From NCBI GenBank assembly GCA_934718155.1, contig CAKUZF010000006.1:1-64000 (forward strand): DNA of 64,000 nt. The letters are read 5' to 3'. Each line of letters opens with the position of its first letter. Within the stretch, counting starts at the first letter, position 1. Below, in pieces: positions 1 through 8,455 of the stretch. The position numbers and the translations under genes were made by a program. The stretch is from an uncultured Parabacteroides sp. (lineage in GTDB: Bacteria; Bacteroidota; Bacteroidia; Bacteroidales; Tannerellaceae). Under the pieces are notes generated by a model. The model had not been told where the DNA came from, ran no database searches, and saw only the letters and a list, made by a program, of their open reading frames with translations.

Positions 1-74
1 GGGCGTTGACGGATTCGAACCGCCGACCCTCTGCTTGTAAGGCAGATGCTCTGAACCAGCTGAGCTAAACGCCC
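1..74 (-). tRNA. tRNA-Val (anticodon TAC)
   Basis: Read on the minus strand this folds as a cloverleaf. The acceptor arms GGGCGTT and AACGCCC pair over seven bases, the anticodon stem TCTGC/GCAGA encloses loop CTTACAA with anticodon TAC (valine, codon GUA), and the T-loop GTTCGAATC is standard. The 3' discriminator base and any CCA lie just outside the window. Confidence 0.95.
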
Positions 75-118
75 TTTAAAAGGTTTCTTGCTTTATGCTT
101 TTGCTCTCAAAAGCGGTG

Positions 119-149
119 CAAAGATACGGCTTTTTTGATTACCTCCAAA
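119..149 (-). promoter_or_regulatory. Bacteroidota-type promoter for tRNA-Val
   Basis: On the minus strand TATCTTTG (119-126) matches the -7 consensus TAnnTTTG. TTTG at 146-149 sits 19 bases upstream as the -33 element. The box lies about 45 bases before the tRNA. Confidence 0.65.
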
Positions 150-383
150 TGTTTTGGCAATAAAATTGCGAAAAAAGTGATTTTTATGCCCGAAAAGGCC
201 GAATGGCCGCCTCGGAAAGCAGTTTCGCCCGCAGCCCAACCTGCTTTTTGTTGCGCCGAGAGGAAGCAATGGCCGCCTCGCGAGGAAAGCCGACTTTTTA
301 GGCAGAAAGGGCCGATTGGCGTATGCCTGAAGGGCGGCTACGCCGGAAGACGTTATTTTATAATAAAAAAAGAGCCAAACTCG
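150..383. other. Non-coding gap with a duplicated 13-mer
   Basis: The gap between the tRNA promoter and the purB promoter holds no credible gene. It is GC-rich in the middle and contains AATGGCCGCCTCG twice (202-214 and 268-280), each followed within a few bases by GGAAAGC. It may be an old duplication or a degenerate repeat; no function is evident. Confidence 0.4.
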
Positions 384-411
384 TTGTTTTCAGGGAAAAA
401 GATTATCTTTG
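384..411 (+). promoter_or_regulatory. purB promoter
   Basis: TATCTTTG (404-411) matches the -7 element and TTG (384-386) lies 17 bases upstream. Transcription would begin near 417, which rules out an ATG at 409 as the purB start and favours 433. Confidence 0.7.
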
Positions 412-432
412 CGTCTCTATTTAACAGTGTGT

Positions 433-1776
433 ATGGATTTATCGACATTGACAGCTATATCTCCCGTCGACGGGCGATATAGAAGCAAAGCGGACAACTT
501 AGCCGCTTATTTCTCCGAGTATGCGCTCATTCGTTATCGTGTACGTGTGGAGGTGGAGTATTTTATAGCCCTTACTGCGTATTTGCCGCAGTTGAAGGAG
601 CTGGATACGCCGGAGGTGAAAGCTGGCCTTCGTCAGTTGTATATGCAGTTCAGCGAAGCTGACGCCCTCAGGGTGAAGGACATTGAGAAGGTGACCAACC
701 ACGACGTGAAGGCCGTAGAATATTTCATCAAGGAGAAGACTGACCATTTCTTGGCAGAGAAATATCACGAGTTTATTCATTTTGGCTTGACTTCGCAGGA
801 TATCAACAATACCTCGGTGCCCCTTTCGATCAAGGAGGCCTTGGAGGAGGTGTACTATCCCGGCCTGCAGGAGGTGATCGATACGCTCCGTAAGTATGCC
901 GAGGAGTGGATGCAGATCCCGATGCTGGCTCGCACGCACGGACAGCCCGCTTCGCCCACCCGCTTGGGCAAGGAGGTGATGGTCTATGTTTATCGCTTGA
1001 AGCAACAGCTGGCCTTGCTGAAGGCTACCCCCATCAGCGCGAAGTTTGGTGGCGCGACGGGCAACTTCAACGCCCACCACGTGGCCTATCCGCAATATGA
1101 CTGGCGTGCGTTTGGCAATCAGTTTGTCGGCGAGGTGCTGGGCTTGCAGCGTGAGCAGTGGACCACGCAGATCTCTAACTACGACAACCTGGCGGCACTG
1201 TTTGACGGCTTGAAGCGCATCAACACGATCTTGATCGACCTGAACCGCGACTTCTGGCAGTATATCTCGATGGAATACTTCAAGCAGAAGATCAAGGCGG
1301 GCGAGATCGGCTCGTCGGCGATGCCCCACAAGGTGAACCCGATCGACTTCGAGAACGCCGAGGGCAACCTGGGCATGGCCAACGCCATCTTGGGCCATTT
1401 GGCTACGAAGCTGCCTGTCTCACGCTTGCAGCGCGACTTGACCGACTCGACGGTGTTGCGCAACGTGGGTGTGCCTTTGGCGCATATCGAGATCGCTTTC
1501 AAGAGCCTTCTGAAGGGCTTGGGCAAATTGCTGCTCAACGAGGGCGCTTTGCACCGCGACTTGGAGCACTGCTGGCCTGTCGTTGCCGAGGGCATTCAGA
1601 CCATCTTGCGCCGAGAGGGCTATCCGAAGCCTTACGAGGCGCTGAAGGCATTGACGCGCACCAACGAGGCGGTGACCGAGCAGTCGATCCATGCGTTTAT
1701 TGACACATTGGCCGTGAGCGATGCCGTGAAGGAGGAGCTGCGCGCCATCACGCCGCATAACTATACAGGTATCTAA
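433..1776 (+). CDS. purB: Adenylosuccinate lyase
   Basis: Splits SAICAR to AICAR and adenylosuccinate to AMP, both with release of fumarate, in purine synthesis in the cytoplasm. The 447-residue product is close to the usual length. It begins with the typical LTAISPVDGRY segment and carries the fumarase-superfamily signature GSSAMPHKVNP at residues 293-303. An in-frame ATG at 409 exists, but the -7 promoter box ends at 411, so translation should begin at 433. It is followed after 87 bases by the pseudouridine synthase, with only a weak hairpin between, so partial read-through is possible. Confidence 0.96.
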   Translation: MDLSTLTAISPVDGRYRSKADNLAAYFSEYALIRYRVRVEVEYFIALTAYLPQLKELDTPEVKAGLRQLYMQFSEADALRVKDIEKVTNHDVKAVEYFIKEKTDHFLAEKYHEFIHFGLTSQDINNTSVPLSIKEALEEVYYPGLQEVIDTLRKYAEEWMQIPMLARTHGQPASPTRLGKEVMVYVYRLKQQLALLKATPISAKFGGATGNFNAHHVAYPQYDWRAFGNQFVGEVLGLQREQWTTQISNYDNLAALFDGLKRINTILIDLNRDFWQYISMEYFKQKIKAGEIGSSAMPHKVNPIDFENAEGNLGMANAILGHLATKLPVSRLQRDLTDSTVLRNVGVPLAHIEIAFKSLLKGLGKLLLNEGALHRDLEHCWPVVAEGIQTILRREGYPKPYEALKALTRTNEAVTEQSIHAFIDTLAVSDAVKEELRAITPHNYTGI

Positions 1777-1812
1777 AACATATATTAATATATAAAACCG
1801 AGAGAGATGAAA

Positions 1813-1837
1813 GGCAATCGGGAGGTTGCCAAGTTTT
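1813..1837 (+). terminator. Weak hairpin after purB
   Basis: GGCAA (1813-1817) pairs with TTGCC (1826-1830) around an 8-base loop, followed by AAGTTTT. The short stem suggests at most a leaky terminator. Confidence 0.3.
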
Positions 1838-1863
1838 AATTATCGTAAATTAGAAAGAAAAAC

Positions 1864-3390
1864 ATGAGTACTGAAGAAAGAGATGAGATGCCGCAGCGTC
1901 CGAGAAGAACGACGCACAGTGATCAGGAGGGTGAGAGAAAGCCTTACAACTCCGATTACAGCAAACCCGAGGGTAGCTATGAGCGCAGACCTTATCGCTC
2001 TTATGGAGAATCAAATCGTCCGGCCTACGGCGATCGCCCAAGCAGAGGCTCTTATGAGGGAGGCTACGGCAATCGTCAGGGAGGTTACGGCAACAACCGC
2101 CAAGGGGGTTACAACCGTCCTTCGTTTGGCAACAACGCACGTTCGAACTATTCTTCCTCATCTTCTTATGAAGGTGCGGGCAGAGCTTATTCGGCTACCC
2201 CTACAGGTGAGGGCGAGCAGGGTGCGGTAAGAAAGAGACGCGCTCGCGTGGGCGAGACACGTGTGGACTACAACAACGACGCACGTCAGAGCTATTCCGC
2301 TCCGCGCCGTCAGCAGTATGACAACGGTGGCGAGTATGGCAATAATCGCCAGGAGGGCTACGGCAATCGTCAGGGTGGTTACAACAACAACCGCCAGGAG
2401 GGCTACGGCAACCGTCAGGGTGGCTACGGCAACAACCGTCAAGGTGGTTACAACAACAACCGTCAGGGAGGCTACAACAACAATCGCCAGGGCGGTTACG
2501 GCAATCGCCAGGAAGGCTATGGCAACCGTCAGGGCGGCTACAACAACAACAACCGTCAGGGTGGCTATGGCAACCAGGGCCGTCCGAACGCACAACGCCG
2601 TCCGAACAACCGTCAGCAGATGCCGCAGCGTCCGCGACAGATTAAGTATCAGGAGGTGCTGGCCGATCCGATGGAGCCGATCCGTTTGAACAAGTTCTTG
2701 TCGAACGCGGGTGTTTGCTCGCGTCGTGAGGCGGATGAGCTTATCCAGAAGGGCGAGGTGAAGGTGAACGGCGAGGTAATCACCGAGTTGGGTACGAAGA
2801 TCACACGCCAGGATCTGGTGCAGATCGCCGATAAGCCGATTCAGATCGAGAGCAAGGTGTATATCTTGCTGAACAAGCCGAAGAACTGCGTGACGACATC
2901 CGACGATCCGCAGGAGCGCCTGACCGTGATGGATTTGGTGAAGAACGCTTGCACGGAGCGCATTTATCCGGTAGGCCGCCTCGACCGCAACACGACGGGA
3001 GTCTTGCTGCTGACCAACGATGGCGACTTGGCGTCGAAGCTGACCCATCCGTCGTTTAAGAAGAAGAAGATCTACCACGTATGGTTGGACAAGAACGTAG
3101 CGATCGAGGATATGGAGAAGATCGCCAACGGCTTGGAGCTGGAGGATGGCGAGGTGCATGCTGACGCGATCAGCTACGCCAACGAAGAGGACAAGAGCCA
3201 GGTGGGCATCGAGATCCACTCAGGCCGCAACCGCATCGTGCGCCGTATCTTCGAGTCGTTGGGCTACCACGTGGTGAAATTGGATCGTGTTTATTTTGCT
3301 GGTCTGACCAAGAAGAACTTGGGCCGTGGCAAATGGCGCTATCTGAATGAGAAAGAGGTGAACGCGCTGCGTATGGGCGCATTTGAATAA
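1864..3390 (+). CDS. rluB: RsuA/RluB-family rRNA pseudouridine synthase with repetitive N-terminal tail
   Basis: Converts a uridine in rRNA to pseudouridine. The conserved enzyme is only the C-terminal half: an S4 RNA-binding domain at about 273-320 (IRLNKFLSNAGVCSRREADE) and the catalytic domain with GRLD, Asp374 being the expected nucleophile. The first ~270 residues are low-complexity, rich in Gly, Asn, Arg, Gln and Tyr, with about twelve NRQGGY or NRQEGY units (two at ~67-83, ten at ~159-237), plus a basic patch RKRRARVGETR. RluB or RluF specificity cannot be told from sequence; RluB is the usual name in this phylum. It lies 17 bases before asnS, probably in one transcript. Confidence 0.88.
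   Translation: MSTEERDEMPQRPRRTTHSDQEGERKPYNSDYSKPEGSYERRPYRSYGESNRPAYGDRPSRGSYEGGYGNRQGGYGNNRQGGYNRPSFGNNARSNYSSSSSYEGAGRAYSATPTGEGEQGAVRKRRARVGETRVDYNNDARQSYSAPRRQQYDNGGEYGNNRQEGYGNRQGGYNNNRQEGYGNRQGGYGNNRQGGYNNNRQGGYNNNRQGGYGNRQEGYGNRQGGYNNNNRQGGYGNQGRPNAQRRPNNRQQMPQRPRQIKYQEVLADPMEPIRLNKFLSNAGVCSRREADELIQKGEVKVNGEVITELGTKITRQDLVQIADKPIQIESKVYILLNKPKNCVTTSDDPQERLTVMDLVKNACTERIYPVGRLDRNTTGVLLLTNDGDLASKLTHPSFKKKKIYHVWLDKNVAIEDMEKIANGLELEDGEVHADAISYANEEDKSQVGIEIHSGRNRIVRRIFESLGYHVVKLDRVYFAGLTKKNLGRGKWRYLNEKEVNALRMGAFE
2332..2574 (+). repeat. In-frame tandem repeats coding for N(N)RQGGY/NRQEGY
   Basis: Units of 18-24 bases, variants of GGCAACCGTCAGGGTGGCTAC, repeat about ten times within the pseudouridine synthase gene. 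Synonymous differences between units show they are not a recent identical expansion. Such tracts can change length by slippage. Confidence 0.8.
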
Positions 3391-3407
3391 CAAAATAAAA
3401 GCTTAAG

Positions 3408-4814
3408 ATGGAAACAATTAAGAGAACAAAGATTGTTGATCTGTTGAAGAGTGATGCCTTTGGCACCACGGTCAACGTGAAGGGCTGGGTGCGTACCCGC
3501 CGCGGTAGTAAACAAGTGAACTTCATCGCATTGAACGATGGCTCGACAATCAATAATGTTCAGATCGTTGTGGACGTAGATAAGCTGGGTGAGGAATTCT
3601 TGAAACCGGTCACGACAGGCGCGAGCTTGAGCGTGAACGGTGTCTTGACTCCTTCTCAAGGCAAGGGACAGCTTGTTGAGATTCAGGCTACCGAGATTGA
3701 GATTTATGGTACGGCTGATCCCGCTACCTATCCGTTGCAGAAGAAGGGTCACTCGATGGAGTTCCTGCGCGAGATCGCACACTTGCGTCCGCGTACGAAT
3801 ACGTTTGGTGCGATCTTCCGCATTCGTCACAATATGGCTTATGCGATTCATAAGTTCTTCCACGATAAGGGATTCTTCTATTTCCATACCCCGATCATCA
3901 CCGCTTCCGACTGTGAGGGAGCTGGCCAGATGTTCCAGGTGACGACGAAGAACCTTTACAACCTGAAGAAGGATGAGAATGGATCAATCTTGTATGATGA
4001 TGATTTCTTTGGCAAGCAGGCGAGCTTGACGGTCTCTGGACAGCTGGAGGGCGAGTTGGCCGCTACCGCTTTAGGTCAGATCTATACGTTTGGCCCCACT
4101 TTCCGTGCGGAGAATTCGAACACTCCTCGCCACTTGGCCGAGTTTTGGATGATCGAGCCGGAGGTTGCCTTCAATGACATCACCGACAACATGGATTTGG
4201 CCGAGGAGTTCATCAAATTCTGTGTGCAGTGGGCGTTGGACAACTGCCGCGAAGACATCAAGTTCCTCAATGACATGTTCGACAAGGAGCTGATCGCTCG
4301 TTTGGAGGGCGTCTTGAAAGAAGAATTCGTTCGTCTGCCTTACACCGAGGGTATCAAGATCTTGGAGGAGGCCGTAGCGAAGGGCCATCAGTTCGAGTTC
4401 CCCGTATATTGGGGTGTCGACTTGGCTTCGGAGCACGAGCGTTTCTTGGTGGAGGATCACTTCAAGCGTCCGGTTATCCTGACCGACTATCCGAAGGAGA
4501 TCAAGGCTTTCTATATGAAGCAGAACGAGGATGGCAAGACGGTTCGTGCGATGGACGTTCTCTTCCCGAAGATTGGCGAGATTATCGGTGGTTCAGAGCG
4601 TGAGGCCGACTACGACAAGTTGCTCACCCGCATCAACGAGCTGAATATCCCGATGAAGGATATGTGGTGGTATTTGGATACACGTCGTTTCGGCACGGTG
4701 CCTCACTCAGGCTTTGGCTTGGGCTTTGAGCGTCTGCTGCTGTTCGTGACGGGCATGGCAAATATCCGCGACGTGATCCCCTTCCCGCGTACTCCGAAGA
4801 ACGCAGAGTTCTAA
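3408..4814 (+). CDS. asnS: Asparaginyl-tRNA synthetase
   Basis: Charges tRNA-Asn with asparagine. The 468-residue class IIb enzyme has an N-terminal OB-fold anticodon-binding domain (about 15-105, with VKGWVRTRR), then the catalytic domain. Motif 2 includes FRAENSNTPRHLAEFWMIEPE beginning at Phe232, and motif 3 is GFGLGFERLLL from Gly435. The TPRHLAEFWMIEPE form is typical of AsnRS rather than AspRS. It follows the pseudouridine synthase by 17 bases and ends at a strong shared terminator. Confidence 0.96.
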   Translation: METIKRTKIVDLLKSDAFGTTVNVKGWVRTRRGSKQVNFIALNDGSTINNVQIVVDVDKLGEEFLKPVTTGASLSVNGVLTPSQGKGQLVEIQATEIEIYGTADPATYPLQKKGHSMEFLREIAHLRPRTNTFGAIFRIRHNMAYAIHKFFHDKGFFYFHTPIITASDCEGAGQMFQVTTKNLYNLKKDENGSILYDDDFFGKQASLTVSGQLEGELAATALGQIYTFGPTFRAENSNTPRHLAEFWMIEPEVAFNDITDNMDLAEEFIKFCVQWALDNCREDIKFLNDMFDKELIARLEGVLKEEFVRLPYTEGIKILEEAVAKGHQFEFPVYWGVDLASEHERFLVEDHFKRPVILTDYPKEIKAFYMKQNEDGKTVRAMDVLFPKIGEIIGGSEREADYDKLLTRINELNIPMKDMWWYLDTRRFGTVPHSGFGLGFERLLLFVTGMANIRDVIPFPRTPKNAEF

Positions 4815-4844
4815 TAGCCGCGTAGGAGGGAATAGAAATAAGAA

Positions 4845-4896
4845 AAGCCGCATAGCGTGTTGGGAGTCTTCTCCCTGCGCTTTGCGGCTTCTTTTA
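4845..4896. terminator. Bidirectional terminator between asnS and the Lrp-like gene
   Basis: Arms at 4845-4857 (AAGCCGCATAGCG) and 4878-4890 pair with one mismatch. An inner GGGAG/CTCCC stem (4862-4866 with 4871-4875) extends the hairpin, and CTTTTAT follows. It serves convergent genes. Confidence 0.85.
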
Positions 4897-4919
4897 TATC
4901 CGTATGGGCAGTTGGCTTA

Positions 4920-5396
4920 CTAATCGTCGTCGTCTTCCAGGTCGATTGGAATCTGTCGCTTGAAGGCCTCCTTGAAGGAGATGAGCGACTCCGTGCGTGC
5001 CAGGCCGAGCGGTTGCAACTTTTTGTGGATGATGCTAAGCAGGTGTTGGTTGTTCTTTGCGTAGATTTTGATGAAAAGATCGTATTGGCCCGTTGTGTAG
5101 TGGCATTCAACCACCTCGGGGATCTGCTTCAATGCCTCGGTGACGGTGGGGAATTGTCCGGGCGATTTCAGGAATAGCCCCATGTAGGCGCATGTCTCGT
5201 AGCCAACCTTGGTGTTGTCGATAATGAACTCCGAACCTTTGATTACTCCCAAAGCAGTCAGCTTCTGTATGCGTTGGTGAATCGCCGCTCCTGACACGTT
5301 GCATTCTCTGGCTACCTCTAAGAAAGGAATACGTGCGTTTCCCACAATCATCTTGAGAATCTTACCATCCAATTCATCTAACTGATGATGTCCCAT
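4920..5396 (-). CDS. Lrp/AsnC-family transcriptional regulator
   Basis: A 158-residue member of the leucine-responsive/AsnC family. These proteins form octamers or larger discs, bind DNA through an N-terminal winged helix-turn-helix and sense amino acids through a C-terminal RAM domain. Here LDELDGKILKMIVGNARIPF begins the HTH (about 6-60, with VSGAAIHQRIQKL as recognition helix), and the RAM domain covers about 68-145 (VECHYTTGQYDLFIKI). The C-terminus ends in acidic DDDD. It is divergent from the acetyltransferase gene, with an inverted repeat between them that could be its operator. The effector cannot be predicted. Confidence 0.9.
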   Translation of the reverse strand: MGHHQLDELDGKILKMIVGNARIPFLEVARECNVSGAAIHQRIQKLTALGVIKGSEFIIDNTKVGYETCAYMGLFLKSPGQFPTVTEALKQIPEVVECHYTTGQYDLFIKIYAKNNQHLLSIIHKKLQPLGLARTESLISFKEAFKRQIPIDLEDDDD

Positions 5397-5446
5397 ATTT
5401 TTTGTATATTTGTATCTGTTATGATTTGTCTCTTACTATTTGTGGG

Positions 5447-5454
5447 CAAATATA
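5447..5454 (-). promoter_or_regulatory. -7 box of the Lrp-like gene
   Basis: TATATTTG on the minus strand, about 50 bases before the start codon. No clear -33 partner was seen. Confidence 0.5.
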
Positions 5455-5480
5455 CGGATAAAATAATAATCACGTTGCTT

Positions 5481-5513
5481 TATTGGTGAATTATTTTGAT
5501 TTTGTAACCAATA
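5481..5513. promoter_or_regulatory. Inverted repeat, candidate regulator operator
   Basis: TATTGGT (5481-5487) and ACCAATA (5507-5513) are perfect inverted copies 19 bases apart, in the 145-base gap between divergent genes. The position upstream of the Lrp-like promoter suits autoregulation; that role is inference. Confidence 0.4.
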
Positions 5514-5541
5514 TAAGCGGTAATCAAAAATCAGCGAAACT

Positions 5542-6102
5542 ATGAGCAGTAGAAGTGTATTAGTTTGTAAACGGATTTTGGCGGCCGATGACCCCGTGTT
5601 GGATTGTGTGGAGCGTACCTATAACGACTCTTTTCCTGAGGTGGAGCGAAGAGATTTCTCTTTGGTTCGTCAGCTGATTGCCAATGAACCTGATTTCCAA
5701 ATGTATGTGTTTCATCGGGAGGGGCAGTATGTAGGATTCATCTCTGGATGGTCGTTTGATGGATTCCGCTATGGCGAGCACTTCGCGATCGATCCTTCTC
5801 AGCGCAATGGCGGCATTGGCAGCGAGGCGTTGAAGATTTACCTTGCGATGTCGGCTGATCCCCTCGTCTTCGAGGTGGAGCTTCCCGACAATGAGTTGGC
5901 TTGCCGACGCATTCGCTTCTATGAGCGTCATGGACTTTTGTTAGACACTACGCATCCGTATATTCAGCCCCCTTACCGCCCGGATGGAGAATCCATCGAG
6001 CTTCGCTTGATGACAAGGGGGGATATCGACTTGAATGAATGCTTCGAGGAGGTTTGCCAAACGCTTCATCGCCGTGTTTACGGCGTGGATGCTTACGCTT
6101 AA
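5542..6102 (+). CDS. GNAT-family N-acetyltransferase
   Basis: Predicted to move an acetyl group from acetyl-CoA to an amine of an unknown substrate. The 186-residue protein has the GNAT core with a central YVGFISGW strand, then FAIDPSQRNGGIGSEAL, whose QRNGGIG (residues 87-93) is the acetyl-CoA pyrophosphate loop. Later CRRIRFYERHGLLL is the usual helix before the last strand. The last ~40 residues (GDIDLNECFEEV onward) lie beyond the typical fold. Its stop codon overlaps that of the convergent kinase-like gene by four bases. Confidence 0.88.
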   Translation: MSSRSVLVCKRILAADDPVLDCVERTYNDSFPEVERRDFSLVRQLIANEPDFQMYVFHREGQYVGFISGWSFDGFRYGEHFAIDPSQRNGGIGSEALKIYLAMSADPLVFEVELPDNELACRRIRFYERHGLLLDTTHPYIQPPYRPDGESIELRLMTRGDIDLNECFEEVCQTLHRRVYGVDAYA

Positions 6103-6827
6103 ATGCGATTGGCATGGTGCTGGCGCATCCATTCCAGGCAGCGCTCTACGTCGAAGCCCCGCGCTTGGGCGTAGGCCGAGGTAAGGATCGTCAGCATCCG
6201 ATCGTTGAGGGGCAGTCGTTCGAAGTTGCGGCAGCCCTCTTCCCATCCCACCTGTTTAAACCGGATGCGGTTGAGGTCGATGATCTCGACCCTTACGCCT
6301 TCGGAGGTTAGGCCGAAAAGGATGTTCCCTCGCGAGTAGTCTTTGTGTAGCCATCCGGCCTCGTGAAGCCGCGCCGTAGTTTGGGCAATCGCCTGCAAGA
6401 TCGCCTCCTCGTCGGGGAAGGGCTGTCGAAGCAGATCGGCATAGGTGTAGGGGCAGCTTGAGCGATAGCAGGCGTAGTAGCTGCGCGCAAAGAGAAAATG
6501 CTTCCTCTCGGTGTAATAACCAATGGGCTTAGGCGTGAGGATTCCCATCTTTAGGAGTCGTTCGGCGTAGCTGAACGACCGTTCGGCTTTCGACGAGCGC
6601 AACCATCCGTAGGCGATGCGGTTGATTAGGTTGGGGAGGCGGAACGATTTGATGACTACCTCTGTCTCCTCGTAGCGCATCTGCCTCAGCTCGTTTCGCC
6701 CTTGATAGATGACTTGCCCCTCGCCCTGCTCAAAACGCTTGGGCAGCGTTTGGATGAAAGGAAGAAAACGTTCGAAGCCCTGCCCCGTGACGGCCGTTGT
6801 TCCTGAAAGAAAGTGTCGTTTCATCAT
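6099..6827 (-). CDS. LPS-core kinase-like (KdkA/InaA-type) protein
   Basis: Related to small kinases that phosphorylate Kdo or heptose of the lipopolysaccharide core. With the ATG at 6827 it has 242 residues. The protein-kinase-like catalytic loop is visible as HKDYSRGN (His161, Asp163), followed by the metal-binding segment IIDLNR. An upstream ATG at 6914 would run deep into the glycosyltransferase gene, whereas 6827 starts 11 bases after that gene's stop (a second ATG at 6824 is also possible). It is last of four same-strand genes for surface glycans. The substrate is inferred from family and context. Confidence 0.75.
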   Translation of the reverse strand: MMKRHFLSGTTAVTGQGFERFLPFIQTLPKRFEQGEGQVIYQGRNELRQMRYEETEVVIKSFRLPNLINRIAYGWLRSSKAERSFSYAERLLKMGILTPKPIGYYTERKHFLFARSYYACYRSSCPYTYADLLRQPFPDEEAILQAIAQTTARLHEAGWLHKDYSRGNILFGLTSEGVRVEIIDLNRIRFKQVGWEEGCRNFERLPLNDRMLTILTSAYAQARGFDVERCLEWMRQHHANRI

Positions 6828-6838
6828 GAGCCGCTTGC

Positions 6839-7555
6839 CTATATTTTGTCTAATCCTTTCGTGAATTTCAACCAATAATATTTCCAAGGATTGGTGTACT
6901 TCAGCAACTTCCAAGGGCGACTGCTGTGCGGGCGATGCAGCACCGTCAGTGTCGTGAAGAGATAGTTGGTGAAGCCCAACTCGATGGAACGGTGTGAGAT
7001 GGTCACGTCGTGCCAGTTTTTCGAGGGATCCAGTTGATGGAAGTCGAACGCTTTCAAGAAAGAGAGCGTCAGCAAGGAACAGCAGAAGCTCACGTGTTTC
7101 TTCTCTGGGTAGACCTGGTTCTCCTTCCCTTTGGCATAGAGATAGGGATAGTTGATCTGCTCTTGCTCATCGACCGTGACTGCCGCGGCGATGCCGCACT
7201 GAGGACGAGCCTCCGCACCATCGAAGAGGGCTTGTAACGTGTGCGGTTTGACCACTACGTCCGACTCGATAATCGCCAAGCCTGCTTCGGCCTCGATCGC
7301 CCGTTGTTGCGCCATTTGCAACACCAGCAGGTAGTTGGGCGAAGGATGGTCGGTGATGTCGGAGATGTTCACCAATTCAAAGCCCATCTCTTCGGCGGCT
7401 TGCGTTAAGCGAGCGGTGTTCTCGGGCGTGCTGTTGTCGTTATAAACGGTATAGCGAGTGGGTACCGTGCATATGGATGCCTTGATCGACTCGATGGTTT
7501 GCAACGTCAGGTCGATCGAGTCCTTTACGGGGGTAATGATATGTAATTGTTTCAT
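6839..7555 (-). CDS. Family 2 glycosyltransferase
   Basis: Predicted to transfer a sugar from a nucleotide-sugar donor. The 238-residue GT-A protein opens with LHIITPVKDSIDLTLQTIESI, has the YNDNSTPENT donor-binding segment and the acidic IIESDVVV strand where Asp99 falls at the DxD position. It has no clear membrane segment, so it would act on the cytoplasmic face. It sits between an outer-membrane-type protein and an LPS-kinase-like gene and probably takes part in lipooligosaccharide assembly. The sugar is unknown. Confidence 0.86.
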   Translation of the reverse strand: MKQLHIITPVKDSIDLTLQTIESIKASICTVPTRYTVYNDNSTPENTARLTQAAEEMGFELVNISDITDHPSPNYLLVLQMAQQRAIEAEAGLAIIESDVVVKPHTLQALFDGAEARPQCGIAAAVTVDEQEQINYPYLYAKGKENQVYPEKKHVSFCCSLLTLSFLKAFDFHQLDPSKNWHDVTISHRSIELGFTNYLFTTLTVLHRPHSSRPWKLLKYTNPWKYYWLKFTKGLDKI

Positions 7556-7573
7556 GTTAGTTCTTCTTCAACG

Positions 7574-8455
7574 TTAGAAATAGCGAATATAGGAGATGGA
7601 GTAGGCCTGGTAGAGATCGTCTTTCAGGCCTTTCTTGTATTGAAAGGCCAGCGCGTTCTTCAGGAGTTCATACTCCGCCCGAAAGCGTAGCGCCATGGGG
7701 CGGTCACCATTCTTCTCGTAGCCATGTATGCCGTTCCATGTGCTGGAAAGGGTGAGACTTTTCCATTGCCCGGTCAGGCCCAGTCCGTAGCATAGCGCAT
7801 CGTTTTGTCGGTGGATCAGGTCGTTTGTCATCCAGCAATAGAAACCGATCAGTCCTTGCAGGCGGATAGAGGCTTCGGGTGTCTGCCAAAGCGTGCGTCC
7901 GACGTTGGCGTCGAACCAGTAGTTGACGGCATCGGTGAAGCGTGCGTCGCACAGACGACCGCCACTGGCCGTCTTTAGGTTGGCACTCACCGTGATGTCG
8001 GCCCATTTCTCGCTGCGAAGCACTTGATAGTGGCAATTGATGATCACATCGCCATAGCAGGGAATGACCGGTTTGGTCTCTACCGCGTGGCGCTCGTCTC
8101 GCACGGCCTCGCTTGTCTTATAGAACTCTCGGATTACGCCCTGCACCTTTACTCCGGCTTTTCCTTGGGCGATTGGAATGTAGAGACTGGCGTAGATGTC
8201 TTTGGTCTTGTCGCCCGTCATGCGATGGAAGTCGCCACGCAGCTCCGCAGCCCAGCGAGCCGGCAATCGGCCGCCATACATTTCGGGGGTAGGGAAGGCG
8301 TTCGCTCCGAAGTAGCGGGGCGAATAGACCAGCAACTTCGTGTTGTCACGCCAGTCGCCTTCCGCCTTTCCGATCAGCGTGAGGCAACAAAGCATGCCAA
8401 ACCCTATCCAGCGGAGGAGGGACTGTAACTTCTCTTTACTCGTAGGGGATTGCAT
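7574..8455 (-). CDS. Putative outer-membrane beta-barrel protein
   Basis: No function recognised. The 293-residue product has a signal-like segment (IGFGMLCCLTLIGKAEG, about 16-33), then alternating hydrophobic and polar residues through AELRGDFHRM, YASLYIPIAQG, ITVSANLKTA and similar strands. It ends in YSISYIRYF, a terminal aromatic as in proteins inserted by the BAM complex. The gene overlaps the upstream DUF4254 gene by 20 bases and precedes the glycosyltransferase by 18, so all are probably co-transcribed. A surface or glycan-related role is inference. Confidence 0.65.
   Translation of the reverse strand: MQSPTSKEKLQSLLRWIGFGMLCCLTLIGKAEGDWRDNTKLLVYSPRYFGANAFPTPEMYGGRLPARWAAELRGDFHRMTGDKTKDIYASLYIPIAQGKAGVKVQGVIREFYKTSEAVRDERHAVETKPVIPCYGDVIINCHYQVLRSEKWADITVSANLKTASGGRLCDARFTDAVNYWFDANVGRTLWQTPEASIRLQGLIGFYCWMTNDLIHRQNDALCYGLGLTGQWKSLTLSSTWNGIHGYEKNGDRPMALRFRAEYELLKNALAFQYKKGLKDDLYQAYSISYIRYF

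Noticed and set aside
499..1398. 299-codon antisense frame within purB
   Set aside because: Shadow of a strongly conserved gene, without recognisable domains or promoter.
2158..3219. Long open frame (353 codons) on the strand opposite the pseudouridine synthase gene
   Set aside because: It mirrors the repeat tract and high-GC codons of the real gene, has no family likeness, and the plus frame has S4 and GRLD motifs.
6828..6914. N-terminal extension of the LPS-kinase-like protein to ATG 6914
   Set aside because: It would overlap the glycosyltransferase gene by 76 bases; the ATG at 6827 follows that stop by 11 bases and fits the family length.
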